Assembly (NCBI GenBank): GCA_029287965.1
Contig: JARFQC010000008.1
Location: 1 to 25,447 of the forward strand
Origin: Arenicellales bacterium
GTDB lineage: Bacteria; Pseudomonadota; Gammaproteobacteria; BMS3Bbin11
Direction of reading: 5' to 3'
Length of the DNA: 25,447 bases
The notes beneath the pieces were generated by a model. The model did no database searches. It was not told the origin of the DNA and was given only the letters and a program-made list of their open reading frames with translations. The position numbers were made by a program, and so were the translations under genes. Positions 1-7,890 of the stretch are shown here, one piece after another; the first letter of the stretch is position 1, and every line of letters begins with the position of its first letter.

Positions 1-1169
1 TCATGTGGTTCGGCATGCCAGGCATGGATGATCGGCTTGATCTTGACCAGGTTGACCACGGCCATAATGATGACTGCAGCAAGTGTCGCCTGGGGCAGAT
101 GGTACAGCAGCGGTGTCAGGAAAAGCAGTGCGATGCCAACCACCAGCCCGGTCACCACGGACGACATGCCAGTGACGGCGCCGGCGTCTATATTCACCGC
201 GGAACGTGAAAAGGAACCAGACACCGGGTAGCCGGAAAACATGCCCGAAACGATGTTGCTCAGTCCCTGTCCAACCAGTTCCTGGTTGGCGTCAAGACGC
301 TGACGGGTACGCGCCGCCATGGCCTTTGCGATGGAGATGGCCTCCATGAATCCGATCAGTGAAATCGTGATTGCCGTAACCATCAACGTCTTCACGGCTT
401 CCCAGTTGAAGTCCGGAATCGTAAATGCGGGCAGGCCTTCAGGAATCTTGCCCACAATCTTGCCGCCTGCTTCCGCATAACCCGACAACCAGGCGATAAC
501 CGTGGTGATGACAACCGCCACCAGCACACCGGGCAGCCTGGGCGCATATTTCTTCATCAGTATCAGAATGGCGAAAGCCAGCACGGCCATGCCGAATGTC
601 GGCAGGTGCGTGTTATGTACAGCTGCCTCTATCATGCTCCAGACTTTTTCGTAATGGTGGTCCGCCTGCACTGCCGTCACCCCGAACAGCTTGCCCATTT
701 GCGAGGTGGCGATGATGAGTGCGCCAGCGTTGGTAAAGCCGATGACAACAGGATGTGACAGGAAATCGACCAGTACGCCAAGGCGAAACAGGCCGAGGAA
801 GAGCTGGAACAATCCCACCAGTACCGCCAGCAGGACAGCGTAGGCGAGAAAACCTTCCGGGTTTGCTGCGGCGATGGGCTCAAGTGCGGCAGCCGTCAGT
901 AATGAAACCACCGCAACCGGCCCGGTCGCGAGCTGGCGGGATGAGCCGAAAATGGCAGCCACCATGGGTGGCAGGAACGAGGCATACAGACCGTAATAGG
1001 CAGGCAGTCCGGCAAGCTGGGCATAAGCCATCGACTGGGGAACCAGCACCATCGCGACGGTAACACCGGCAATCACGTCAGAGCGGATGGTATCCTTATC
1101 CTTCAACTCGCCAATCCAGGATAAAAACGGAACGAACATGGTCCGCAAGTCTCTTAATATCCCCTTCAT
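1..1169 (-). CDS. SulP-family anion transporter, 3' end cut by window edge
   Basis: Inner-membrane carrier of the SulP (SLC26) family, usually sulfate or bicarbonate uptake coupled to H+ or Na+; the substrate cannot be told from sequence alone. The reading frame stays open for 389 codons from the ATG at 1169 to the window edge. The family signature lies at residues 43-67 (VPQSMAYAQLAGLPAYYGLY, then ASFLP). Many hydrophobic segments follow, and a conserved SGSFSRSAVN motif lies near the end of the visible part. The C-terminal cytoplasmic STAS domain expected for the family would lie outside the window. No strong ribosome-binding site precedes the ATG at 1169; a second in-frame ATG at 1139 is possible. 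The gene is divergent from the large oxidoreductase at 1376, with a 206-bp shared upstream region. Confidence 0.93.
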   Translation of the reverse strand, partial: MKGILRDLRTMFVPFLSWIGELKDKDTIRSDVIAGVTVAMVLVPQSMAYAQLAGLPAYYGLYASFLPPMVAAIFGSSRQLATGPVAVVSLLTAAALEPIAAANPEGFLAYAVLLAVLVGLFQLFLGLFRLGVLVDFLSHPVVIGFTNAGALIIATSQMGKLFGVTAVQADHHYEKVWSMIEAAVHNTHLPTFGMAVLAFAILILMKKYAPRLPGVLVAVVITTVIAWLSGYAEAGGKIVGKIPEGLPAFTIPDFNWEAVKTLMVTAITISLIGFMEAISIAKAMAARTRQRLDANQELVGQGLSNIVSGMFSGYPVSGSFSRSAVNIDAGAVTGMSSVVTGLVVGIALLFLTPLLYHLPQATLAAVIIMAVVNLVKIKPIIHAWHAEPH

Positions 1170-1375
1170 GTCTATCACTGCATGCAGCCCTCTACTGTAT
1201 TAAAGCGGCGGAATTCTTGGTCAATAAAATTAGACGATACTAATATAATTCGCCCTTGAATACGAGTTGAAAATGCTTTCCAAACAATGCAATTGCGGCA
1301 ATCGAATTTAATCCGGCCGGTTCGTGCAGGCTTGTATCGGCTCCACCTCGTGACTGCTAAAATTGCCGCCTTTAC
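1170..1375. promoter_or_regulatory. Divergent intergenic region, AT-rich, weak promoter candidates
   Basis: This 206-bp gap separates two divergent genes and is clearly more AT-rich than its surroundings. A perfect TATAAT at 1244-1249 on the + strand could be a -10 element for the oxidoreductase, but I find no convincing -35 at 16-18 bp. On the - strand, TTGACC is followed 17 bp later by only a poor -10 (AATACA). It must hold the start signals for at least the SulP gene, but I cannot fix them. Confidence 0.25.
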
Positions 1376-4300
1376 TTGAACCATCATCATGGGCAGCTGA
1401 CCAGATTGAAGACCTCACGAATACGCGAGATCCCCTATAACTACACCTCGTTCTCGGATCGGGAAATAGTCCTGCGCTTTCTGGGTGAAGACATGTGGGA
1501 AATCCTCGATCGACTACGCGACCAGCGCAAGACAGGCAGGTCCGCGAGGATGCTGTTTGACGTGCTGGGTGACATGTGGGTGATCAGCCGCAATCCGTTT
1601 ATCCAGGACGACCTGCTGGCCAATCCGGATCGCTGGTCGTCGCTGGCCGGAACCCTGCATGAACGGCTGGACCAGATCACGCAGCGAGCCGGAGGCAATG
1701 TCGATGCTCTGAATCTCGCAGATAAAGGACGTGAAGCGGTCCTTGAATTCGAAAAATGCCTGCAGAACGCCAGGTCTCTGCGCGGCAAGATTAAAAAACG
1801 CTTATCGAGCGTCACCGCCAGGGACAACATCCACTTTGACGGCACGATGCGTGTCTCGCACGTCACCGATGCCTCGGACTGGCGTGTCGAGTATCCCCTG
1901 GTCATCCTGACACCGGATTGCGAACGCGAAGTCCGGGACATGGTTGAAGCCTGTATCGATCTCGGCTTGACGATAATCCCCCGCGGTGGCGGAACCGGGT
2001 ATACCGGCGGCGCCATCCCGCTCCACAGTCAGACCGCAGTCATCAATACCGAGCGCCTGTTGCGCCTGGATACAGTCGAGCACAGGACGCTTCCCGGCGT
2101 TTCTGCAAAGGTCCCGACGATCGGTGTCGAAGCCGGCGTCGTGACACGCCGGGTTGCAGAACGCGCCTACGCGGCTGACCTTGTATTCGCTGTAGACCCC
2201 ACCTCCCAGGATGCATCGTGCATTGGCGGCAACATCGCCATGAACGCCGGCGGAAAAAAGGCCGTCATGTGGGGGACGACACTGGATAACCTGGTCTCGT
2301 GGCGCATGGTGACCCCGGATGCTCGCTGGCTGGAAGTCGAACGCCTCGACCATAACCTGGGCAAGATTCATCATCAGGATAAGGCGAGATTCAGCATCCA
2401 GCTCTTCCTTGCTGATGGCACTACGCCTGATGGCGAGCCGGAGATACTCGAAATCCCCGGTGACCAGCTGCGCCGCAGCGGCCTTGGGAAAGATGTGACG
2501 AACAAGTTCCTCGGCGGGCTGCCCGGCATCCAGAAAGAAGGCTGCGACGGCCTGATTACATCCGGTCGCTTCATCCTCCACCGCATGCCCGAGCATATAC
2601 ACACACTGTGCCTGGAGTTCTTCGGTACAGACCTCAGGCTGGCGGTTTCCTCCATTGTCGAGATCATTGACCTGGTTGAAAAGCAGGATGACATACTCCT
2701 GTCAGGCCTGGAGCACCTGGATGAACGCTACATCAAGGCGGTCAGGTACTCCACCAAGGCCGCCCGTGCTGACCTGCCCAAGATGATTCTGCTGGTTGAC
2801 CTCGGCAGCGACGATGAGTCGTTGCTGACTGACATGGCCGGACAAATCATCGAAAAGGTCAGCAAGAACAATGCCGAGGGATTTGTTGCCGTCAGCCCTG
2901 AGGCCCGGCACAGGTTCTGGCTGGACCGCTCCCGTACTGCGGCCATTGCCGCCCATACCAATGCCTTCAAGATCAACGAGGATGTGGTGATCCCGCTGGA
3001 TCGGCTGGCCGAGTACAGTGAAGGCATCGAGCGCATCAACATCACCCAGTCCACGCAGAACAAGCTGGCCATCCTCGATGAAGTCAGCCGCTACATCGAA
3101 CAGGATATGCGCGCCGATATCAGCTTCGAAAACTTCGGCGACAGTGATGAGGAACAGGCCATTCTGCAGGCCAAGACGGAAGCGGCTATTGAACACCTGA
3201 AGCAGGTACGCAGTTGCTGGTCATCAATACTTGCAGAACCGGACAAGCCCGTATCGGCCTTCCCGGTGCTGCGCAGCCAGCTGACCGCAGACACTCCTGA
3301 CGATACGCCGACTTTCAAACTGCTGCAGGAAAGGAAACTGCGCATCTCGTATCGGCGGGACGTGGAAAAACCGCTCAAGGAAATTTTCAGCGGTAAGAAC
3401 CTTGCCCAAGTCTGCGACACGCTGGATGACATTCATGCACGTGTACGCAGCAGCCGCATTTTTGTCGCGACCCACATGCACGCCGGTGACGGCAATGTAC
3501 ATACCAACATTCCGGTCCATTCAAACGATTACCAGATGCTGCATGAGGCAGACAGGGTTGTATGCCAGATCATGCAGCTGGCCGAATCGCTGGGCGGCGT
3601 CATATCCGGTGAGCATGGCATTGGCCTGACCAAGATGCAGTTCATGAAACCGGAGGCTGTCGAGGCCTTCGCCCGGTACAAGAAAAAAGTTGATCCTGAC
3701 GATCACTTCAACCGCGGCAAACTGATGGCCGGCAGCGGACTGGAACGTGCGTATACGCCATCCCTGAGGTTGGTACAGCAGGAAGCACTGATCCTGGAAG
3801 CCAGCGCGCTCGGCGACCTGAATGACATGATCAAGGACTGCCTGCGCTGCGGTAAATGCAAGCCTGTCTGCACGACCCACGTACCCGGTGCCAACCTGCT
3901 CTACTCGCCGCGCAACAAGATCCTTTCCACTGGCCTGATCATCGAGGCATTCCTGTACGAGGAACAAACACGCCGGGGCATATCGACCCGGCACTTCGAT
4001 GAAATGAATGACATCGCAGACCACTGCACCGTTTGTCACCGCTGCCTCAGCCCCTGCCCGGTAGACATCGATTTCGGCGATGTCAGCGCCCAGATGAAGA
4101 CCATCATGCGTGACCAGAATGTCAGGCAGTTCAACCCCGGCACCTGGGCAGCGATGAAGTTTCTCAATGTGACCAGCCCGCGCAGCATCAAGCTGATGCG
4201 CACGTTCATGATCCAGGCCGGTTACCTGGCCCAGCACTGGACGAGCGTACTGGCCAATCGCTTCCGTCTGCTGCCGGAACGCAAGCGCCCGACTACATCG

Positions 4301-5242
4301 GTAGGCAAGCCGACGGTAACGAGCCAGATCGTCAACTTCATCGAAAAGCCGTTGCCTTCCAATGTTACCGGCCCCACCCTGCGGGCCATGCTGAGCATAG
4401 AAGATGCCAACACGGTTCCGGTTATTCGCGACGCCGCGAGGGTCAATGATGACAGCGATACCGTCTTTTATTTCCCGGGATGCGGCTCAGAGCGGCTGTT
4501 CAGCCAGATAGGCATGGCAACACTGAGCATGCTCTATCGCCAGGGCGTCAGAACCATTCTGCCGCCCGGCTACCTCTGCTGCGGGTACCCTCAAGCCGCG
4601 GCGGGTGACGCGAAAAAATCCGGCGACATCTCCACAGCCAACCAGGTACTGATGCACAGAATTTCGAATACCCTCGGTTACCTGGATATCAGTACGGTCA
4701 TCGTTTCGTGCGGCACCTGCCTTGACCAGCTGCTGAAATACCAGCTGGAGAAGATATTTCCCGGGGTACGCATGCTGGACATTCACGAGTACCTGATGGA
4801 GTCAGGCGTAAAGCTGCCAGCGAGTGATACGGCCTACCTGTATCATGACCCATGCCACACGCCGATGAAAAAACACGACCCGATCAAAGTCAGCAGTACG
4901 CTGCTTGGCGCAGAGGTAACGCTTTCTGATCGCTGCTGTGGTGAATCAGGTACTTTTGCTGTATCACGCCCGGACATCGCTACCCAGGTGCGTTATCGCA
5001 AGGAGCAGGAAATCCAGGAGAACATCCGCGGCTTGCCCTCCGGTAACGCAGGCGCAGGAGAGACCAGGATACTGACCTCCTGCCCCTCCTGCCAGCAGGG
5101 TCTGTCGCGCTACGAACCGGCTACCGGCCTCAAGACCGACTACGTGGTCGTAGAACTTGCACGCCGCATGCTGGGTGAAGAGTGGCTGGAACGCTATTCG
5201 GCGGAGATCAACGAACGAGGAATTGAACGCGTCCTGCTCTAG
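1376..5242 (+). CDS. Large FAD/Fe-S oxidoreductase, DUF3683 + D-lactate-dehydrogenase-like (YdiJ-like)
   Basis: A 1288-residue fusion predicted to oxidise a D-2-hydroxyacid, with electrons passing from FAD through Fe-S clusters to a quinone or other acceptor. Visible parts in order: an N-terminal DUF3683-type segment (about 14-130, beginning IREIPYNYTSFSDREIV); an FAD-binding PCMH domain (PRGGGTGYTGG near 202, DPTSQDASCIGGN near 275); a flavin-oxidase C-terminal domain (HMHAGDGNVHTN near 700, SGEHGIGLTK near 742); two 4Fe-4S motifs (CLRCGKCKPVC near 822, CTVCHRCLSPCP near 884); and two CCG domains (FPGCG near 1033, CCGYP near 1067, SCGTC near 1111, DPCH near 1157, CCGESG near 1186, SCPSC near 1236). 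It is longer than E. coli YdiJ (about 1018 residues) because of the N-terminal extension. The chosen start is a TTG with no clear ribosome-binding site; a second in-frame TTG a few codons later is an alternative. The exact substrate is unknown. Confidence 0.9.
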   Translation: MNHHHGQLTRLKTSRIREIPYNYTSFSDREIVLRFLGEDMWEILDRLRDQRKTGRSARMLFDVLGDMWVISRNPFIQDDLLANPDRWSSLAGTLHERLDQITQRAGGNVDALNLADKGREAVLEFEKCLQNARSLRGKIKKRLSSVTARDNIHFDGTMRVSHVTDASDWRVEYPLVILTPDCEREVRDMVEACIDLGLTIIPRGGGTGYTGGAIPLHSQTAVINTERLLRLDTVEHRTLPGVSAKVPTIGVEAGVVTRRVAERAYAADLVFAVDPTSQDASCIGGNIAMNAGGKKAVMWGTTLDNLVSWRMVTPDARWLEVERLDHNLGKIHHQDKARFSIQLFLADGTTPDGEPEILEIPGDQLRRSGLGKDVTNKFLGGLPGIQKEGCDGLITSGRFILHRMPEHIHTLCLEFFGTDLRLAVSSIVEIIDLVEKQDDILLSGLEHLDERYIKAVRYSTKAARADLPKMILLVDLGSDDESLLTDMAGQIIEKVSKNNAEGFVAVSPEARHRFWLDRSRTAAIAAHTNAFKINEDVVIPLDRLAEYSEGIERINITQSTQNKLAILDEVSRYIEQDMRADISFENFGDSDEEQAILQAKTEAAIEHLKQVRSCWSSILAEPDKPVSAFPVLRSQLTADTPDDTPTFKLLQERKLRISYRRDVEKPLKEIFSGKNLAQVCDTLDDIHARVRSSRIFVATHMHAGDGNVHTNIPVHSNDYQMLHEADRVVCQIMQLAESLGGVISGEHGIGLTKMQFMKPEAVEAFARYKKKVDPDDHFNRGKLMAGSGLERAYTPSLRLVQQEALILEASALGDLNDMIKDCLRCGKCKPVCTTHVPGANLLYSPRNKILSTGLIIEAFLYEEQTRRGISTRHFDEMNDIADHCTVCHRCLSPCPVDIDFGDVSAQMKTIMRDQNVRQFNPGTWAAMKFLNVTSPRSIKLMRTFMIQAGYLAQHWTSVLANRFRLLPERKRPTTSVGKPTVTSQIVNFIEKPLPSNVTGPTLRAMLSIEDANTVPVIRDAARVNDDSDTVFYFPGCGSERLFSQIGMATLSMLYRQGVRTILPPGYLCCGYPQAAAGDAKKSGDISTANQVLMHRISNTLGYLDISTVIVSCGTCLDQLLKYQLEKIFPGVRMLDIHEYLMESGVKLPASDTAYLYHDPCHTPMKKHDPIKVSSTLLGAEVTLSDRCCGESGTFAVSRPDIATQVRYRKEQEIQENIRGLPSGNAGAGETRILTSCPSCQQGLSRYEPATGLKTDYVVVELARRMLGEEWLERYSAEINERGIERVLL

Positions 5243-5306
5243 CGATGACAGCAAGACGTACAACCGTTAAACTAGCATTCCCTTGCCTTACTGAGGTCTC
5301 TCGCTT

Positions 5307-6593
5307 TTGAGCGAACTACCCGTCTGGGCCCTGTTCCTTGTACTGGCCCTGCTGATCATACTGTCAGCCTTCTTTTCATCGTCTGAAACAGCCATGATGG
5401 CACTCAACCGCTATCGGTTGAAAAATCTGGCCGAAAAGGGCAACCGCAGCGCAAGGCTTGTCAGTTTTCTGCTCAACCAGCCCGACCGCCTGCTGGGCGT
5501 GATCCTGCTGGGCAACAATCTCGTCAACCTGTCCGCCGCGTCGATTTCCACTATCGCGGCATTGCGCATTTACGGCGAGCCGGCCATCGCGGTGTTTACG
5601 TTCGTACTGACGCTAGTCGTGCTTATTTTCGCAGAGGTGGCGCCGAAAACACTCGCCGCCCGTCATCCCGAAGCAATCGCTTTTCCGGCTGCTTATGTGC
5701 TTGTGCCGCTGCTGTACCTGCTTTACCCCTTCGTCTGGGCAGTCAACCTTGTTGCGAACGGCTTCATCCGCCTGTTCATGCGCAATCCCGACCGGAGTCA
5801 TGACGCACTGAACCAGGATGAACTACGTACCGTGGTGCAGGAGGCCGGCAGCCTGATTCCCAAGCGGCACCAGAGCATGCTGCTCGGCATACTCGACCTC
5901 GAGCGCATCACGGTTGAAGACATCATGGTCCCCCGCAGCGCCATCGAAGGAATTGATATCGATGAAGACTGGGATGAAATCGCCAACCAGCTGACTACCA
6001 GCCATCATACACGCCTGCCAGTTTACCACGGCAACCTGGACAACATCATCGGCATTATTCATCTGCGCCGTGCAATGCATGCCCTGCGTGACGACGACCT
6101 GGACAAGGATTCACTGCATGAGTACATACGTCCGGCATATTTCGTCCCGGAAGGCACCCCGGTAACCACCCAGCTGCTCAACATGCAGAAAGAAAAACGC
6201 CGCATGGGGCTGGTCGTCGATGAATACGGCGACCTGATGGGCATCGTGACACTGGACGAGATCCTCGAGGAAATCGTGGGTGATTTCACGACCCAGGCTC
6301 CGGGTGAAGGCCGCGAATTTCACCCGAAGAGCGATGATTCCTACATGATCAACGGCAGTGCTTCGATCCGCGACCTGAATCGGAAGATGGGCTGGCACCT
6401 GCCCGTAGACGGTCCCAAAACGTTAAACGGCCTGATTCTGGAAAAACTGGAAGACATACCGGTGAGCGGCACAACGATACTGGTCGATCAGTATCCGATC
6501 GAAGTTGTACAAACCATGGGGGCATCCGTTCGCATGGCAAGAATTTACCCGCGCGTGAGCGAGTACAGCAGTGACACGGACTCGGCCGCCTAA
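5307..6593 (+). CDS. CNNM/CorB-type Mg2+ transporter (HlyC/CorC family)
   Basis: Inner-membrane protein of the CNNM/CorB (YfjD) family, linked to Mg2+ efflux and once called 'hemolysin family'. The 428 residues show an N-terminal DUF21 membrane domain (about 1-190, with SSSETAMMALNRYR at 24-37 and PKTLAARHPE), a cytosolic CBS pair (about 204-335, starting EDIMVPRS) and a C-terminal CorC_HlyC domain (about 348-426). This is full length for the family. The start is a TTG at 5307 preceded by GAGG at 5293-5296 with 10-nt spacing; no ATG fits the conserved N-terminus. It lies 64 bp after the flavoprotein gene on the same strand and may be co-transcribed. Its stop codon overlaps the stop codon of the convergent small gene at 6590, so no terminator separates them. 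Confidence 0.93.
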   Translation: MSELPVWALFLVLALLIILSAFFSSSETAMMALNRYRLKNLAEKGNRSARLVSFLLNQPDRLLGVILLGNNLVNLSAASISTIAALRIYGEPAIAVFTFVLTLVVLIFAEVAPKTLAARHPEAIAFPAAYVLVPLLYLLYPFVWAVNLVANGFIRLFMRNPDRSHDALNQDELRTVVQEAGSLIPKRHQSMLLGILDLERITVEDIMVPRSAIEGIDIDEDWDEIANQLTTSHHTRLPVYHGNLDNIIGIIHLRRAMHALRDDDLDKDSLHEYIRPAYFVPEGTPVTTQLLNMQKEKRRMGLVVDEYGDLMGIVTLDEILEEIVGDFTTQAPGEGREFHPKSDDSYMINGSASIRDLNRKMGWHLPVDGPKTLNGLILEKLEDIPVSGTTILVDQYPIEVVQTMGASVRMARIYPRVSEYSSDTDSAA

Positions 6594-6781
6594 CGGGAAG
6601 ACAAGTAGCGGTTAATGTCCACCCTGAACTGCGACAGGCGCTCTACGAGCACCTTCTGCTGGGATACTATCTGCGCTATCTCGGCACGCTTGGAATGAAT
6701 CATGTGCAATTGGATGCTCAGTATCGCCAGCGCCGCGCCGATAAACGACGCCAGTACGACTTCTTTAACAATCCGTTTCAC
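6590..6781 (-). CDS. Small single-pass membrane protein, unknown function
   Basis: A 63-residue ORF whose function I do not recognise. Residues 7-26 (VVLASFIGAALAILSIQL) form one clear transmembrane segment after a positively charged start (MKRIVK), suggesting N-in topology. Residues 28-60 are charged with heptad-like hydrophobics and could form a short coiled coil. It starts with GTG at 6781, with AGAAG just upstream, 20 bp after the stop of the STAS-like gene on the same strand. Its end overlaps the convergent corB-like stop by a few bases. Reality is supported by the sensible membrane-protein composition and position at the end of a tight gene run, but a gene this short could be spurious. 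Confidence 0.55.
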   Translation of the reverse strand: MKRIVKEVVLASFIGAALAILSIQLHMIHSKRAEIAQIVSQQKVLVERLSQFRVDINRYLSSR

Positions 6782-6801
6782 TTGCTTCTGCTAGCAGGGC
6801 G

Positions 6802-7170
6802 CTATGTACTGATGGCATTGAGCCAGGTTAATGCCTGGTCGCGGTCGGTAAAGATGCGAATGTTGGTGCCCTTGCGCGTGACAATCTTTTCAAACCGGCA
6901 GGCGACTTCTGTACTCACTACAACCAGTGCGCTTTTCAGCTTTTTCTGGCTCGACAGGGCAACGTACTCACCGAGATGTTCACCTTCCCAGGTCTCGATA
7001 TCGCCTTCCACCCGGGTCAGGTCGATCAGCAAGTGATCGAGTTGCTGTTCTTCCGCCTCCAGCCGCATGCGCTTGGTCAGTTCCTTGAATCCGAACATGC
7101 TGTACGTACCGGACACCTCGGCCAGCAGGTATCCACCGTCACCACGCCAGATTTCAATACTAAGGCTCAT
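6802..7170 (-). CDS. STAS/SpoIIAA-like domain protein
   Basis: A soluble 122-residue protein resembling the SpoIIAA-like (STAS/SEC14) family. It has an N-terminal beta-rich part (SLSIEIWRGDGGYLLAEVSG), a central LLIDLTRVEG strand-loop typical of the fold, an ALVVVS strand and a C-terminal helix (DRDQALTWLN). The family has no agreed enzymatic role; members are thought to bind lipids or partner proteins. The gene starts with ATG 27 bp after the tsaB stop and is followed at 20 bp by a small membrane-protein gene, so all three are probably translated from one message. No catalytic residues can be pointed to. Confidence 0.75.
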   Translation of the reverse strand: MSLSIEIWRGDGGYLLAEVSGTYSMFGFKELTKRMRLEAEEQQLDHLLIDLTRVEGDIETWEGEHLGEYVALSSQKKLKSALVVVSTEVACRFEKIVTRKGTNIRIFTDRDQALTWLNAIST

Positions 7171-7197
7171 GTCGCAAGTATGCCCTGAATTCTTCCG

Positions 7198-7890
7198 TCA
7201 TTCGCCCATTTTTCTTGCTACATTGTTGCGCACGTAGTGAGGTAGTGCCTGTCCGGGCTCGACGGCCCTGCCCCGGTTTAATTCATGTGCGGCGATTCTG
7301 GCCACATCGGCAGCATGTGGATACTCACCCGCAACGAACTCGAGCTGCAGTCCGGCATCAAACCTGTCGTGCAATGCATCCGCATAGCTGTCCCAGCCGC
7401 TGCCCAGAATATTCAGTCGCTCAACTTCCGGAACCGGTACATCGGCAGGGTTGCTGACGACTTCTTCGCCAACGGGTACAGGCTGACCCTGTTTCCCGAC
7501 ACTGAACAGGCCATGATAGACCTGGCCCATGCGTGCATCAATCATGGCCAGCACATCTCCCGTCCGTCGTGCAGCCAGCGCTGCAAGGGAAGACACAGGG
7601 GTCACCGGCCGGCCCACTGACATGGCCAGTCCCTGGATCATGGCCACGCCGATTCTCAGGCCGGTGAACGAGCCCGGCCCGGCACCAAATGCGAACAAGT
7701 CCACGTCAACGAGTCGTATTCCAGACTTTTTCAGCAGACTGTCTATCATCGGCAGCAGGTGTTCCGCGTGCCCTCGCTCGATGACGGTAAAATCCTCGTG
7801 CACATCGCCATTGCGATATAGCGCAACGGAACAGGCCTCGGTGGCACTGTCCAGTGCCAGAACGGTCAGTTGAGATGACTCAGGTGACAC
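7198..7890 (-). CDS. tsaB: tRNA N6-threonylcarbamoyladenosine synthesis protein TsaB
   Basis: Partner of TsaD and TsaE in making t6A37 on ANN-decoding tRNAs, in the cytosol. It is an ASKHA-fold protein: the phosphate-loop-like LALDSATEACSVALY lies near the N-terminus, and the family motif GPGSFTGLRIG is at residues 71-81. The length of 230 residues matches E. coli TsaB (231). I chose GTG at 7890 because GAGG at 7897-7900 sits 6 nt upstream, and this removes an N-terminal tail not seen in the family; the longer ATG start at 7908 (236 residues) is possible. The start overlaps the relA stop by 11 nt, a sign of translational coupling. This protein normally lacks its own catalytic activity and works through TsaD, which is not in this window. 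Confidence 0.95.
   Translation of the reverse strand: MSPESSQLTVLALDSATEACSVALYRNGDVHEDFTVIERGHAEHLLPMIDSLLKKSGIRLVDVDLFAFGAGPGSFTGLRIGVAMIQGLAMSVGRPVTPVSSLAALAARRTGDVLAMIDARMGQVYHGLFSVGKQGQPVPVGEEVVSNPADVPVPEVERLNILGSGWDSYADALHDRFDAGLQLEFVAGEYPHAADVARIAAHELNRGRAVEPGQALPHYVRNNVARKMGE

Noticed and set aside
1802..2602. 266-codon minus-strand open frame inside the flavoprotein gene
   Set aside because: It lies wholly antisense to a gene with clear domain motifs and shows no recognisable domain of its own; a shadow frame from codon bias.
3521..4237. 238-codon minus-strand open frame antisense to the Fe-S region
   Set aside because: Covers the conserved cysteine motifs of the real gene on the other strand and has no family features.
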